Below, piece after piece: positions 1 to 8,893 of a DNA stretch of 64,000 nucleotides. Position 1 is the stretch's first letter; each line of letters starts with the position of its first letter. The stretch is from Mycobacterium sp. 852014-52450_SCH5900713 (GTDB lineage: Bacteria > Actinomycetota > Actinomycetes > Mycobacteriales > Mycobacteriaceae), in NCBI RefSeq assembly GCF_001667075.1, contig NZ_LZIL01000053.1, positions 205,296-269,295 of the forward strand. The letters are read 5' to 3'. The notes beneath the pieces were generated by a model, which was not told the origin of the DNA, searched no databases, and saw only the letters and a list, made by a program, of their open reading frames with translations. A program made the position numbers and the translations under genes.

Positions 1-214
1 GGTGATCGGGGTGGAGTCCACCGCGGAGGCGGTCGGCCAGCACTACGGCGCGCGCGGTGGCACCGGAATCCTGGATTGCTGGCTGGTGCACGAGGGCGAC
101 CACGCCGACATTCAGGGTGTGGCGGTGGCCGCCGTGCCGCTTTTGATGACCGACCCGAAGGCGACGGCCGAGATGGTGAGCGCCGGGCTCGACCTCGCGG
201 GCGTGAAGCCGTGA
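1..214 (+). CDS. fbiA: 2-phospho-L-lactate (phosphoenolpyruvate) transferase, C-terminal part
   Basis: This is the last 70 codons of a gene that begins outside the window. FbiA/CofD joins a three-carbon phospho-acid to the deazaflavin Fo to make the F420-0 precursor. The visible tail has the family's terminal pattern, including GTGILDCWLVHEGD and VPLLMTDP. The stop codon overlaps the GTG start of fbiB in a GTGA, so the two are translationally coupled. Identification rests on the tail and on the neighbouring fbiB. Confidence 0.9.
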   Translation, partial: VIGVESTAEAVGQHYGARGGTGILDCWLVHEGDHADIQGVAVAAVPLLMTDPKATAEMVSAGLDLAGVKP

Positions 215-1551
215 CCGAACACGGCACCGGCGCGGCGATCGAGATCCTGCCCGTCGCCGGGCTGCCCGAATTCCGGCCCGGCGACGACCTGAGCGCGGCC
301 CTGGCCGCGGCGGCGCCCTGGCTGCGCGACGGCGACGTCGTGGTGGTGACGAGCAAGGTGGTGTCCAAGTGCGAGGGCCGGCTGGTGCCGGCGCCGCAGG
401 ACGCCGAGGAGCGCGACCAACTCCGGCGCAAGCTGGTCGAGGCCGAGGCGGTGCGGGTGCTGGCGCGCAAGGGCCGCACCCTGATCACCGAGAACCGCAT
501 CGGCCTGATTCAGGCCGCCGCGGGTGTGGACGGATCCAACGTGGGCCGCGACGAACTGGCGCTGCTGCCGGTAGACCCGGACGGCAGCGCCGCGGCCCTG
601 CGTGCCGGGCTGGCCGACCGGCTCGGGGTCGACGTCGCCGTGGTCATCACCGACACGATGGGCCGCGCGTGGCGCAACGGCCAGATCGACGCTGCGGTGG
701 GGTCGGCCGGTCTGGCTGTGCTGCACGGCTATTCGGGGACCGTCGACCGCCACGGCAACGAGCTGGTGGTGACCGAGATCGCGGTCGCCGACGAGGTCGC
801 GGCGGCGGCCGATCTGGTGAAGGGCAAATTGACCGCGATGCCGGTGGCCGTGGTGCGCGGCCTGGCGGTGGCCGACGACGGCTCGACGGCCCGGCAGCTG
901 TTGCGGCCCGGCGAGGAAGACCTGTTCTGGCTGGGCACCGCCGAGGCGCTCGACATGGGGCGCCGCCAGGCGCAGCTGTTGCGTCGGTCGGTGCGCCGGT
1001 TCAGCGCCGAGCCGGTCGCGGCCGAGCTGATCGAGTCCGCCGTCGCCGAGGCGCTCACCGCGCCGGCCCCGCACCACACCCGGCCGGTCCGGTTCGTCTG
1101 GCTGCAGAGCCCCGACGTTCGGACGCGGCTGCTGGACCGCATGAAGGACAAGTGGCGGTCGGACCTCGCCGGCGACGGCCGGCCCGACGACTCGGTGGAG
1201 CGGCGGGTGGCGCGCGGCCAGATCCTCTACGACGCACCCGAGGTCGTCGTCCCGATGCTGGTTCCCGACGGTGCGCACACGTATCCCGACGCGGCCCGCA
1301 CCGACGCCGAGCACACCATGTTCACCGTCGCGGTCGGGGCGGCCGTGCAGGCCCTGCTGGTCGCGTTGGCCGTGCGGGGGGTGGGCAGCTGCTGGATCGG
1401 CTCGACGATCTTCGCCGCCGACCTGGTGCGCGCCGAGCTCGACCTGCCGGGTGATTGGGAGCCGTTGGGCGCCATTGCGATCGGCTACCCCGAGGAACCC
1501 GCCGGCCCGCGTGACACGGCGGACGCCGGGGATTTGTTGATCCGCAAGTGA
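211..1551 (+). CDS. fbiB: F420:gamma-glutamyl ligase / FMN-dependent dehydro-F420 reductase
   Basis: The product is 446 residues, the usual length of mycobacterial bifunctional FbiB. The N-terminal ~245 residues are the CofE-like ligase that adds glutamates to F420-0; conserved stretches include ITENRIGLIQAAAG and DTMGRAWRNGQ. The C-terminal ~200 residues are a nitroreductase-fold FMN domain that reduces the dehydro precursor. I chose the GTG at 211 because it overlaps the fbiA stop (GTGA) and gives the family N-terminus; the frame stays open upstream, but only as overlap with fbiA. The enzyme is cytoplasmic. The next gene, mamA, starts 10 nt downstream. Confidence 0.95.
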   Translation: MTEHGTGAAIEILPVAGLPEFRPGDDLSAALAAAAPWLRDGDVVVVTSKVVSKCEGRLVPAPQDAEERDQLRRKLVEAEAVRVLARKGRTLITENRIGLIQAAAGVDGSNVGRDELALLPVDPDGSAAALRAGLADRLGVDVAVVITDTMGRAWRNGQIDAAVGSAGLAVLHGYSGTVDRHGNELVVTEIAVADEVAAAADLVKGKLTAMPVAVVRGLAVADDGSTARQLLRPGEEDLFWLGTAEALDMGRRQAQLLRRSVRRFSAEPVAAELIESAVAEALTAPAPHHTRPVRFVWLQSPDVRTRLLDRMKDKWRSDLAGDGRPDDSVERRVARGQILYDAPEVVVPMLVPDGAHTYPDAARTDAEHTMFTVAVGAAVQALLVALAVRGVGSCWIGSTIFAADLVRAELDLPGDWEPLGAIAIGYPEEPAGPRDTADAGDLLIRK

Positions 1552-1561
1552 TACTGGCCCC

Positions 1562-3139
1562 ATGAAAACGTTCGCGGGCAAGGCGGCGGCGTCCGCCGAC
1601 AAGGCCCGCGGCGGCTACTACACGCCGGCGCCCGTCGCCCGGTTCCTGGCCCGCTGGGTGCGCGACGCCGGACCGCGCGTGCTGGAACCCTCCTGCGGTG
1701 ACGGTGCGATCCTGCGCGAGCTGGCCGCCCTCGGCGGGCGGGTCCACGGCGTCGAACTCGTCGCCGAAGAGGCGGCCAAGGCACGGGAATTCGCGCCCGT
1801 CGACGTCGCGAACCTGTTCGCGTGGCTGGCCAGCGCCGCGCCCGGCGGCTGGGACGGGGTCGCGGGTAACCCGCCCTACATCCGGTTCGGCAACTGGGCG
1901 TCCGAGCAGCGCGATCCCGCACTGGAGCTGATGCGGCGCGAGGGATTGCGGCCCACCCGGTTGACCAACGCCTGGGTCCCCTTCGTGGTGGCGAGCTCGA
2001 TCTTGGTGCGCGACGGCGGCCGGGTGGGCCTGGTGCTGCCCGCCGAGTTACTCCAGGTCACCTACGCCGCACAGCTGCGCGAGTTCCTGTTGAGCCGGTT
2101 CAGCGACATCACGCTGGTGACGTTCGAGCGATTGGTGTTCGACGGCGTCCTGCAGGAGGTGGTGTTGTTCTGCGGGGTCGCCGGCCCGGGGCCCGCCCGG
2201 ATCCGCACGGTCCACCTCACCGACGCCGGTGCCCTCGCGCACGCGGACCTGGACGCCGAATGGGCGCCCGCGCTGTTGCACGAGAACGAGAAGTGGACCC
2301 AGTACTTCCTCGACCCGGCCGCCATCCGACTGCTGCGAACCCTCAAGCGGTCGACGATGCTGATCCGGCTCGGGTCGGTCGCCGCCGTGGATGTGGGGAT
2401 CGTGACGGGCCGCAACAGCTTCTTCACGCTCACCGACGCGCAGGCCCGCGAGCTCGGGCTGCTGCCCCACTGCGTCCCGCTCGTCTCGCGCAGCGCGCAG
2501 TTGTCCGGGTTGGTCTACGACACCGACTGCCGGGCAAGCGATGTCGCCGCCGGGCGCCGCGGCTGGCTGCTCAACGCGCCGCGCGAGCCCGTCGACCCCG
2601 CCGTGCTCGCGCACATCGCTGCCGGTGCGGCCGCCGGCGTGGATCGCGGCTTCAAGTGCTCGATCCGCAAGCCGTGGTGGAGCACGCCGTCGCTGTGGAT
2701 CCCGGACCTGTTCATGCTGCGCCAGATCCACCGCGCGCCGCGGCTGACCGTCAACGCCGCCGCGGCCACGAGCACCGACACGGTGCACCGGGTCCGGCTC
2801 GCCGGCGGTGTCGACCCGACCGGGCTGGCCGCGGTGTTCCACAACAGCGTGACGTTCGCCTTCGCCGAGGTCATCGGCCGCAGTTACGGCGGGGGGATTT
2901 TGGAGCTGGAACCGCGCGAAGCCGAGCAGCTCCCCATTCCCCCGCCGGCGCTCGCCGGCCCCGAGCTCGCGTGCGACGTCGATCTGCTGTTGAAGGCCAA
3001 CGAGATCGAGAAGGCGCTCGACCTCGTCGACCGCCACGTCCTGATCGACGGCCTGGGGCTCACGCCGGAGGTGGTGACGCACTGCCGCGCGGCCTGGGTC
3101 GCGCTGCGGGACCGCCGGAAGCGACGGGGTTCCCGGTGA
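1562..3139 (+). CDS. mamA: Adenine-N6 DNA methyltransferase MamA
   Basis: The 525-residue protein matches Rv3263 (MamA) closely in my recall of that sequence. MamA methylates the adenine of CTGGAG and in M. tuberculosis modulates promoters whose -10 element overlaps the site. Visible motifs are a SAM-binding LEPSCGDGAILRELAALGG near residue 40 and the catalytic motif IV NPPYIRFG near residue 100, followed by a target-recognition region of over 300 residues. No restriction endonuclease is adjacent, so it looks like an orphan regulatory methyltransferase. The ATG lies 10 nt after fbiB, and the stop overlaps the GTG of the Nudix gene (GTGA). Confidence 0.92.
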   Translation: MKTFAGKAAASADKARGGYYTPAPVARFLARWVRDAGPRVLEPSCGDGAILRELAALGGRVHGVELVAEEAAKAREFAPVDVANLFAWLASAAPGGWDGVAGNPPYIRFGNWASEQRDPALELMRREGLRPTRLTNAWVPFVVASSILVRDGGRVGLVLPAELLQVTYAAQLREFLLSRFSDITLVTFERLVFDGVLQEVVLFCGVAGPGPARIRTVHLTDAGALAHADLDAEWAPALLHENEKWTQYFLDPAAIRLLRTLKRSTMLIRLGSVAAVDVGIVTGRNSFFTLTDAQARELGLLPHCVPLVSRSAQLSGLVYDTDCRASDVAAGRRGWLLNAPREPVDPAVLAHIAAGAAAGVDRGFKCSIRKPWWSTPSLWIPDLFMLRQIHRAPRLTVNAAAATSTDTVHRVRLAGGVDPTGLAAVFHNSVTFAFAEVIGRSYGGGILELEPREAEQLPIPPPALAGPELACDVDLLLKANEIEKALDLVDRHVLIDGLGLTPEVVTHCRAAWVALRDRRKRRGSR

Positions 3140-3672
3140 GCGTCCGGGAGTCGGCGATCTCGCTGCTGTCCGAGTGGGAGGCGCCCGACGCGGCGCAGGA
3201 CGCGTTGCGGCACGCGGTCCTGGCCTATGTGCACGCCCGGCCCGACGCGTGTCGCCGCGAGTGCGTGCCGGGTCATGTCACGGCCTCGGCGCTGGTGCTC
3301 GACGACACCGGCGGCCGGGTGCTGCTGACATTGCATCCCCGCGTTGGCCGGTGGGTGCAGCTGGGCGGCCACTGCGACGAGGACGACGACGACATCGTCG
3401 CCGCGGCGCTGCGCGAGGCCACCGAGGAGTCCGGCGTCGACGGCTTGCGCATCGAGCCCCGGCTGGCCGCCATCCACGTCCACCCGGTCACCTGCTCGTT
3501 GGGCGTGCCCACCCGCCACCTGGATCTGCAGTTCGTCGCGCACGCGCCGGCCGGCGCACGGATCGCGATCAGCGACGAGTCGGAGGACTTGCGGTGGTGG
3601 GCGGCCGACGCGTTGCCCGACGGCACCGACCACGCGCTGGCGTATCTGGTCGGCCGCGCCACCCGCCCCTAG
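3136..3672 (+). CDS. Nudix hydrolase
   Basis: A 178-residue cytoplasmic Nudix-fold protein. The Nudix helix is visible as LREATEESG, preceded by GGHC and an acidic run DEDDDD, so the spacing departs slightly from the strict GX5EX7REUXEEXGU pattern. The acidic residues would bind Mg2+. The family hydrolyses nucleoside diphosphate-X compounds, but the substrate cannot be read from sequence. Start chosen at GTG 3136, overlapping the mamA stop, so it is coupled to the fbiA-fbiB-mamA operon. As far as I recall M. tuberculosis has no gene here, making this a local gain or loss. Confidence 0.85.
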   Translation: MSVRESAISLLSEWEAPDAAQDALRHAVLAYVHARPDACRRECVPGHVTASALVLDDTGGRVLLTLHPRVGRWVQLGGHCDEDDDDIVAAALREATEESGVDGLRIEPRLAAIHVHPVTCSLGVPTRHLDLQFVAHAPAGARIAISDESEDLRWWAADALPDGTDHALAYLVGRATRP

Positions 3673-3676
3673 CCGC

Positions 3677-3732
3677 CGAGTGTGAAGCTAGCTGCACACT
3701 CGGGCTCGAGCGGGCGGCTAGCTGCACACTCG
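3677..3732. repeat. Hairpin plus repeated 16-mer between convergent genes
   Basis: The arms CGAGTGTG (3677-3684) and CACACTCG (3695-3702) form a perfect 8-bp stem with a 10-nt loop. The 16-mer at 3687-3702, which includes the right arm, recurs exactly at 3717-3732, 30 nt downstream. The element sits between the convergent Nudix gene and manB and could act as a bidirectional terminator, although it has no U-run. Confidence 0.6.
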
Positions 3733-3749
3733 CGCACAGGGATGGGGCC

Positions 3750-4829
3750 TCAGACGTCGGACGAGTAGCGGATGCCGCCGTCGGGAATCGAAACGCCGGG
3801 CCAGACCCGGGCGCCGCGCAGCAGCTCGCAGCGCGCACCGATGTCGGCGCCGTCGCCGATCACGCCGTCGCGGATCAGCGCCCGCGGGCCGATGCGCGCG
3901 CCGAAGCCGATGATGGATCGCTCGATCACGCTGCCCGCCTCGACCTTGACGCCGTCGAAGATCACGGCGCCGTCCAGCCGGACGCCGGGACCGATCTCGG
4001 CGCCGCGCCCGACGACGGTGCCGCCGATCAGCACGGCGCCGGGCGACACCGCCGCGCCGTCGTGCACCAGCTGCTCGCCGCGGTGGCCGTGCAGGGCCGG
4101 CGACGGAGCGATCCCGCGCACCAGGTCCGCCGATCCGCGCACGAAGTCTTCCGGTGTGCCCATGTCCCGCCAGTAGGTCGCGTCGACGTAGCCGCACACC
4201 TTGACGTCCGGATCGGAGAGCAGGGCGGGAAACACCTCGCGTTCGACCGACACCTCGCGCCCGCGCGGGATGCGGTCGATGATGCCGCGCTCGAAGACGT
4301 AGCAGCCGGCGTTGATCTGGTCGGTGGGCGGATCCTGCGTCTTCTCCACGAAGGCGGTGACCCTGCCGTTCTCGTCGGTGGTGACGCAGCCGAAGGCCCG
4401 CGGGTCGCCCACCCGCACCAGGTGCAGGGTGACGTCGGCCTGCTGCGCGCGATGGAAGTCGATCATCTGATTGAGGTCCGAACCCGAGAGCACGTCGCCG
4501 TTGAACACCATCACGGTGTCGTGACGCAGGTGGGCGGCCACGTTGGCGATGCCGCCGCCGGTGCCCAGGGGCCGGTCCTCGGTGACGTAGTCGATCTGCA
4601 GGCCGAGCTTGGACCCGTCGCCGAACTCCGCCTCGAACACCGCGGCCTGATACGAGGTGCTCAGGATGACGTGCTCGATGCCCGCCGCCGCGATCCTCGA
4701 CAGCAAGTGGGTCAGGAACGGCAGCCCGGCGGTCGGCAGCATCGGCTTTGGCGCCGACAGCGTCAGCGGCCGCAGCCGGGTGCCCTTGCCGCCGACCAGA
4801 ATTACCGCATCGACTTGCGGGTTAGCCAT
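3750..4829 (-). CDS. manB: Mannose-1-phosphate guanylyltransferase (GDP-mannose pyrophosphorylase)
   Basis: A 359-residue enzyme that makes GDP-mannose from mannose-1-phosphate and GTP, feeding phosphatidylinositol mannosides, lipoarabinomannan and glycolipids. The N-terminal nucleotidyltransferase signature is LVGGKGTRLRPLTLSAPKP. The C-terminal third is a left-handed beta-helix with hexapeptide-like repeats (around IGGTVVGRGAEIGPGVRLDG). It corresponds to Rv3264c, called manB or manC in different sources. Start ATG 4829 gives MANPQVDAV, aligning with the family; it lies 1 nt after the wbbL1 stop. Last gene of rmlD-wbbL1-manB. Confidence 0.93.
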   Translation of the reverse strand: MANPQVDAVILVGGKGTRLRPLTLSAPKPMLPTAGLPFLTHLLSRIAAAGIEHVILSTSYQAAVFEAEFGDGSKLGLQIDYVTEDRPLGTGGGIANVAAHLRHDTVMVFNGDVLSGSDLNQMIDFHRAQQADVTLHLVRVGDPRAFGCVTTDENGRVTAFVEKTQDPPTDQINAGCYVFERGIIDRIPRGREVSVEREVFPALLSDPDVKVCGYVDATYWRDMGTPEDFVRGSADLVRGIAPSPALHGHRGEQLVHDGAAVSPGAVLIGGTVVGRGAEIGPGVRLDGAVIFDGVKVEAGSVIERSIIGFGARIGPRALIRDGVIGDGADIGARCELLRGARVWPGVSIPDGGIRYSSDV

Positions 4830-4830
4830 C

Positions 4831-5730
4831 TCAGCGCCGCCCTTCCGCCAGTTTCCGTCTCCGGGTGCGCAGCGCGCCACGCACCATCAGACGGGACCGC
4901 AGCGCCAGTGAGGCCCGCAGGGTCCAGCGCAGCGGCGCGCGCCGCCACCCGGAATGCCGGTCGGCCAGGAACATATAGGTGCTCTTGTGATGCGCCGCCA
5001 GGTGGCTCGCCGGGTCGTCGCCGGTGGAGTGGCCCTTGTGGTGCAACACCTCGGCCGACGGCACGTAGACGTTCAGCCAGCCGGCCCGGCCGAGCCGGTC
5101 CCCGAGGTCGACGTCTTCCATATACATGAAGTAGCGCTCGTCGAACCCGCCGACTTGGCCGAAGGCGGACCGCCGCACCAGCAGGCACGACCCCGACAGC
5201 CAGCCCACGGGGCGTTCGGTGGGCTCCAGCCGCTCCTGGCGGTAGGCCGCCGTCCACGGATTGCGCTTCCAGAGCGGGCCGACGACCGCGTGCATGCCGC
5301 CGCGGATGAGGCTGGGCAGGTGGCGCGCCGACGGGTACACCGAGCCGTCGGGGTCGCGGATGAGCGGGCCAAGGGCGCCGGCGCGCGGCCAGCGGGTGGC
5401 GGCGTCCAGCAGGGCGTCAATGCTGCCCGGGCCCCACTGGACGTCGGGGTTAGCCACGATCACCCAGTCGTCGTCGATGTCCGGCGTCTCGGCGAGCTGC
5501 GCGACCGCGCGATTGATCGCGGTGCCGTACCCGAGATTGGCGCCGGTGTGGAACAGTCGCACGTTCGGGTAGCGCTCGACGGCGGCCTGCGGGGTTCCGT
5601 CGGTGGAGCCGTTGTCGGCCATCAGCACACACACGGGCCGCTCGGTGGCCAGCGACAGCGAGGCCAGGAATCGCTCGAGGTGTGGGCCCGGTGAGTAGGT
5701 CACCGTCACGACCGGCAGGACGTCAGTCAC
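4831..5730 (-). CDS. wbbL1: dTDP-Rha:GlcNAc-PP-decaprenol alpha-3-L-rhamnosyltransferase
   Basis: This 299-residue GT2-fold enzyme transfers rhamnose onto GlcNAc-pyrophosphoryl-decaprenol, building the linker between peptidoglycan and arabinogalactan. Visible features are VTVTYSPGPHLERFL at the N-terminus, ADNGSTDGT for nucleotide binding, NPDVQWGP as the DxD-like site, and GGFDERYFMYMEDVDLG typical of rhamnosyltransferases. It matches Rv3265c. I chose GTG 5730, which overlaps the rmlD stop by 8 nt (GTGACTGA); starts further upstream would lie inside rmlD. Confidence 0.93.
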   Translation of the reverse strand: MTDVLPVVTVTYSPGPHLERFLASLSLATERPVCVLMADNGSTDGTPQAAVERYPNVRLFHTGANLGYGTAINRAVAQLAETPDIDDDWVIVANPDVQWGPGSIDALLDAATRWPRAGALGPLIRDPDGSVYPSARHLPSLIRGGMHAVVGPLWKRNPWTAAYRQERLEPTERPVGWLSGSCLLVRRSAFGQVGGFDERYFMYMEDVDLGDRLGRAGWLNVYVPSAEVLHHKGHSTGDDPASHLAAHHKSTYMFLADRHSGWRRAPLRWTLRASLALRSRLMVRGALRTRRRKLAEGRR

Positions 5731-6607
5731 GCGTAGAGGGTAACGGTAGATCGGCGGTGAGCGCCGCGACAAGCGCAGCGCGCCAGGGCCTTAGCGGCCG
5801 CAGGCCCGCCGCGGCGGACTCGCGGCCCGACAGCGCGGAGTAGGTCGGGCGCGGGGCGGGGCGCGGAAACTCCGCGGTGCTGACCGGGTGCACGCGCTCG
5901 GGGTCTGCGCCGCATTCTTCGAAGATCGCGCGGGTCTGCTCGAAGCGGGACACCGCGCCCTCGTTGGCGGCGTGCAGGATCGGCCCGGGCACGTGGTCGT
6001 CGGCGATCTGCAGCAGCGCCTCCGCCAGGTCGCCCACATACGTCGGTGACCCGACCTGGTCGTTTACGACGTTCACCGGGCCGTCCCCCGCGGCCAGCCG
6101 GCGCATGACGGCGACGAAGTCCTTGCCGTCGCCGCCGGTGTAGACCCAGGCGGTGCGGACGATGACGGCGTCCGGCAACGCCAAAATGACGGCCTCCTCC
6201 CCGGCATGCTTGCTGCGCCCGTACACGCCCGCCGGGGCGGTTTGATCGCTGGGCTCGTATGGCCGCGGGTCGGCGCCGCCGAAGTCCCCGTTGAAGACGT
6301 AATCGGTGGAGACGTGGATCAACCGGGCACCGGCGCGCGCGCAGGCCCGGGCGATGTTCTCGGGGCCGGTGGCGTTGACGGCGTAGGCGCCTGCCTCGTC
6401 GCTCTCGGCGCCGTCGACGTCGGTGTAGGCCGCGCAATTGACCACCACGTCACCGCGCTCGATGATCCGTTCGGCGGCGGCGGGGTCGGTGATGTCCCAC
6501 TCCGACGAGGTCAGCCCCACCACGTCGCGGCCCTGACTGGCCGCCAGCGAGCGCAAATAGCCGCCCAGCTGGCCCCCGGCACCGGCGATCACGATCCTGC
6601 TCGACAT
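5723..6607 (-). CDS. rmlD: dTDP-4-dehydrorhamnose reductase
   Basis: A 294-residue NADPH-dependent short-chain dehydrogenase carrying out the last step of dTDP-rhamnose synthesis. The N-terminal Rossmann motif is GAGGQLGGYL, and the catalytic pair is in the region STDYVFNG through YGRSKHAGE (Y-x-x-x-K). The C-terminal STRD matches the M. tuberculosis protein Rv3266c. It is the first gene of the rmlD-wbbL1-manB operon, so supply and use of the rhamnosyl donor are co-expressed. Divergent from lcp1 across 98 bp. Confidence 0.93.
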   Translation of the reverse strand: MSSRIVIAGAGGQLGGYLRSLAASQGRDVVGLTSSEWDITDPAAAERIIERGDVVVNCAAYTDVDGAESDEAGAYAVNATGPENIARACARAGARLIHVSTDYVFNGDFGGADPRPYEPSDQTAPAGVYGRSKHAGEEAVILALPDAVIVRTAWVYTGGDGKDFVAVMRRLAAGDGPVNVVNDQVGSPTYVGDLAEALLQIADDHVPGPILHAANEGAVSRFEQTRAIFEECGADPERVHPVSTAEFPRPAPRPTYSALSGRESAAAGLRPLRPWRAALVAALTADLPLPSTRD

Positions 6608-6705
6608 GGTTCGAGTCTGGCATGCCCGGGAAAGCCCGGGCGAACGCCGGGGCGCGCGGGGGCTCGTTACCCGCGAAGCAGGTGTGCCGCAAGTAACCTA
6701 GTGGG

Positions 6706-8178
6706 ATGCCTGTGCAACGTGTGGTTCGTGTGATTGCCACTGCGCTCACCCTTGTGGTGGTCCTGGGCACCGGGCTCGCGTGGAGCAACGTCCGGTCCTT
6801 CGAGGACGGCATCTTCCACATGTCCGCGCCCTCGCTCGGCAAGGGCGGCGACGACGGCGCGATCGACATCCTGCTGGTCGGCCTCGACAGCCGCACGGAC
6901 GCGCACGGCAACCCGCTGTCCCAAGAGGAGCTGGCCGCCCTGCGGGCCGGCGACGAGGAAGCGACCAACACCGACACGATCATCCTGATCCGGATCCCCA
7001 ACAACGGGAAGTCGGCGACGGCCATCTCGATCCCCCGCGACTCCTACGTCGCGGCCCCCGGCCTGGGCAAGACGAAGATCAACGGCGTCTACGGCCAGAC
7101 CCGCGAGGCCAAGCGCACCAGCCTGGTCAAGGCCGGCGATTCGGCCGAGGACGCCGCGGCGCAGGGCACCGAGGCCGGGCGCGAGGCCCTGATCAAGACC
7201 GTCGCCGACCTCACCGGCGTCACCGTCGACCACTACGCCGAGATCGGGCTGCTCGGCTTCTCGTTGATCACCGACGCGCTCGGTGGCGTGGACGTCTGCC
7301 TCAAAGAGCCGGTTTTCGAACCGCTTTCGGGCGCCGACTTCCCGGCCGGCCAGCAACGCCTGGACGGGCCGGAGGCGCTCAGCTTCGTCCGTCAGCGCCA
7401 CGAATTGCCGCGCGGCGACCTGGACCGGGTGGTGCGTCAGCAGGTGGTGATGGCCTCACTGGCCCACCGGGTCATCTCCGGCAAGACGCTGTCGAGCCCC
7501 ACCACCGTGCGACGCCTCGAGGCCGCGGTGCAACGCTCGGTGGTGATCTCTCAGGGTTGGGACGTAATGGATTTCGTCCAGCAGATGCAGAAGCTCGCGG
7601 GCGGCAACGTCGCGTTCGCCACCATCCCGGTGCTGGACGGGGCCGGCTGGAGTGACGACGGCATGCAGAGTGTGGTGCGGGTGGACCCGCATCAGGTACA
7701 GGACTGGGTCAATGGGCTACTGCACGAGCAGGAGCAGGGCAAGACCGAGGAGATCGCCTACACCCCGGCGAAGACCACCGCCAGCGTGATCAACGACACC
7801 GACATCAACGGCCTGGCATCGGCGGTCTCACAGGTGTTGACCGCCAAGGGATTTGGCGCAGGTACCGTCGGCAACAACGACGCCGGCCATGTCAAGGGCA
7901 GCCAGGTCCGGGCCGCCAAGACCGACGACCTGGGGGCCCAGGAGGTGGCCAAGGAGCTCGGCGGGCTGCCGGTGGTCGCCGATGCATCCGTCGCGGCGGG
8001 CTCGGTCAAGGTGGTGCTGGGCAACGACTACAGCGGCCCCGGCTCCGGACTTTCCGGCACCGCGTCGGTGATGCCCGCCCGGGTGTCCAACGTCGGTGCG
8101 GTGGCCGCCGACCCGAACGTCCCGCCGCCCTCGCCGATCCTGACCGCCGGTTCCGACAAGCCCGAGTGCATCAACTGA
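6706..8178 (+). CDS. lcp1: LytR-CpsA-Psr family ligase (arabinogalactan to peptidoglycan)
   Basis: A 490-residue membrane-anchored protein. A single N-terminal membrane segment (about residues 5-25, RVIATALTLVVVLG) is followed by the extracytoplasmic LCP domain. Key patterns are ILLVGLDSRTD, the lipid-phosphate-binding SIPRDSYVA, INGVYGQ and FVRQRHELPRGDLDRVVRQQ. The C-terminal ~120 residues are a LytR_C-type domain ending in a proline-rich tail. The M. tuberculosis counterpart Rv3267 (Lcp1) attaches arabinogalactan to peptidoglycan. Its position beside rhamnose-linker genes agrees with that role. Confidence 0.9.
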   Translation: MPVQRVVRVIATALTLVVVLGTGLAWSNVRSFEDGIFHMSAPSLGKGGDDGAIDILLVGLDSRTDAHGNPLSQEELAALRAGDEEATNTDTIILIRIPNNGKSATAISIPRDSYVAAPGLGKTKINGVYGQTREAKRTSLVKAGDSAEDAAAQGTEAGREALIKTVADLTGVTVDHYAEIGLLGFSLITDALGGVDVCLKEPVFEPLSGADFPAGQQRLDGPEALSFVRQRHELPRGDLDRVVRQQVVMASLAHRVISGKTLSSPTTVRRLEAAVQRSVVISQGWDVMDFVQQMQKLAGGNVAFATIPVLDGAGWSDDGMQSVVRVDPHQVQDWVNGLLHEQEQGKTEEIAYTPAKTTASVINDTDINGLASAVSQVLTAKGFGAGTVGNNDAGHVKGSQVRAAKTDDLGAQEVAKELGGLPVVADASVAAGSVKVVLGNDYSGPGSGLSGTASVMPARVSNVGAVAADPNVPPPSPILTAGSDKPECIN

Positions 8179-8882
8179 GCACGCTCGCCGGCGCCATCCT
8201 CGACCCGATGCTGCGGACCGACCCGGTCGGCCCGCGCATCACCTACTACGACGACGCGACCGGCGAGCGCATCGAGCTGTCGGCGGCGACGCTGGCCAAT
8301 TGGGCGGCCAAGACCGGCAACCTGTTACGCGACGAGCTCGGCGCCGGACCGGGCAGCCGGGTCGCGATCCTGCTGCCCGCGCACTGGCAGACCGCGGCCG
8401 TGCTGTTCGGGGTGTGGTGGATCGGCGCCGAGGCCGTGCTCGCATCGGGCCCGGCCGACATCGCCATGTGCACCGCCGAGCGGCTGGACGAGGCGGACGA
8501 GACCGGGGCCGGCGAGGTGGCGGTGCTGTCGCTGGACCCGTTCGGCCGCCCTGCGCCGGGCCTGCCGATCGGAGTCACCGACTACGCGACCGCCGTGCGG
8601 GTGCACGGCGACCAGATCGTCGCCGAACCCCATCCCGGTCCGGCGCTGGCCGGCCGATCGGTCGACGAGGTCCTCGCCGACTGCCAAAGCGCCGCCGCCG
8701 CAAAGGAATTGACGGCCGCCGACCGGGTGCTGTCCACCTCCGCGTGGTCGGAACCCGGCGAGCTGGTGGACGGCCCGCTGGCGATCCTGGCCGTCGGCGG
8801 CTCGCTGGTGCAGGTGGCCAATCCCGACCCGTCGGCGTTGCAGCGCAGGATCGAGACCGAAAAGGTCACCCGGGTGCTCTAA
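8166..8882 (+). CDS. TIGR03089-family protein (Rv3268-like)
   Basis: A 238-residue actinobacterial protein resembling a truncated adenylate-forming (AMP-binding) enzyme: it keeps an N-terminal region around SRVAILLPAHWQTAAVLFGVWW but has no P-loop TSGTTGxPK signature or C-terminal lid. It is probably not a working acyl-CoA synthetase. The GTG at 8166 overlaps the end of lcp1 by 13 nt, so translation is coupled, which suggests but does not prove a link to cell-envelope assembly. Conserved beside lcp1 in mycobacteria as far as I recall. Confidence 0.8.
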   Translation: MHQLSTLAGAILDPMLRTDPVGPRITYYDDATGERIELSAATLANWAAKTGNLLRDELGAGPGSRVAILLPAHWQTAAVLFGVWWIGAEAVLASGPADIAMCTAERLDEADETGAGEVAVLSLDPFGRPAPGLPIGVTDYATAVRVHGDQIVAEPHPGPALAGRSVDEVLADCQSAAAAKELTAADRVLSTSAWSEPGELVDGPLAILAVGGSLVQVANPDPSALQRRIETEKVTRVL

Positions 8883-8893
8883 CGCGCGGATAC

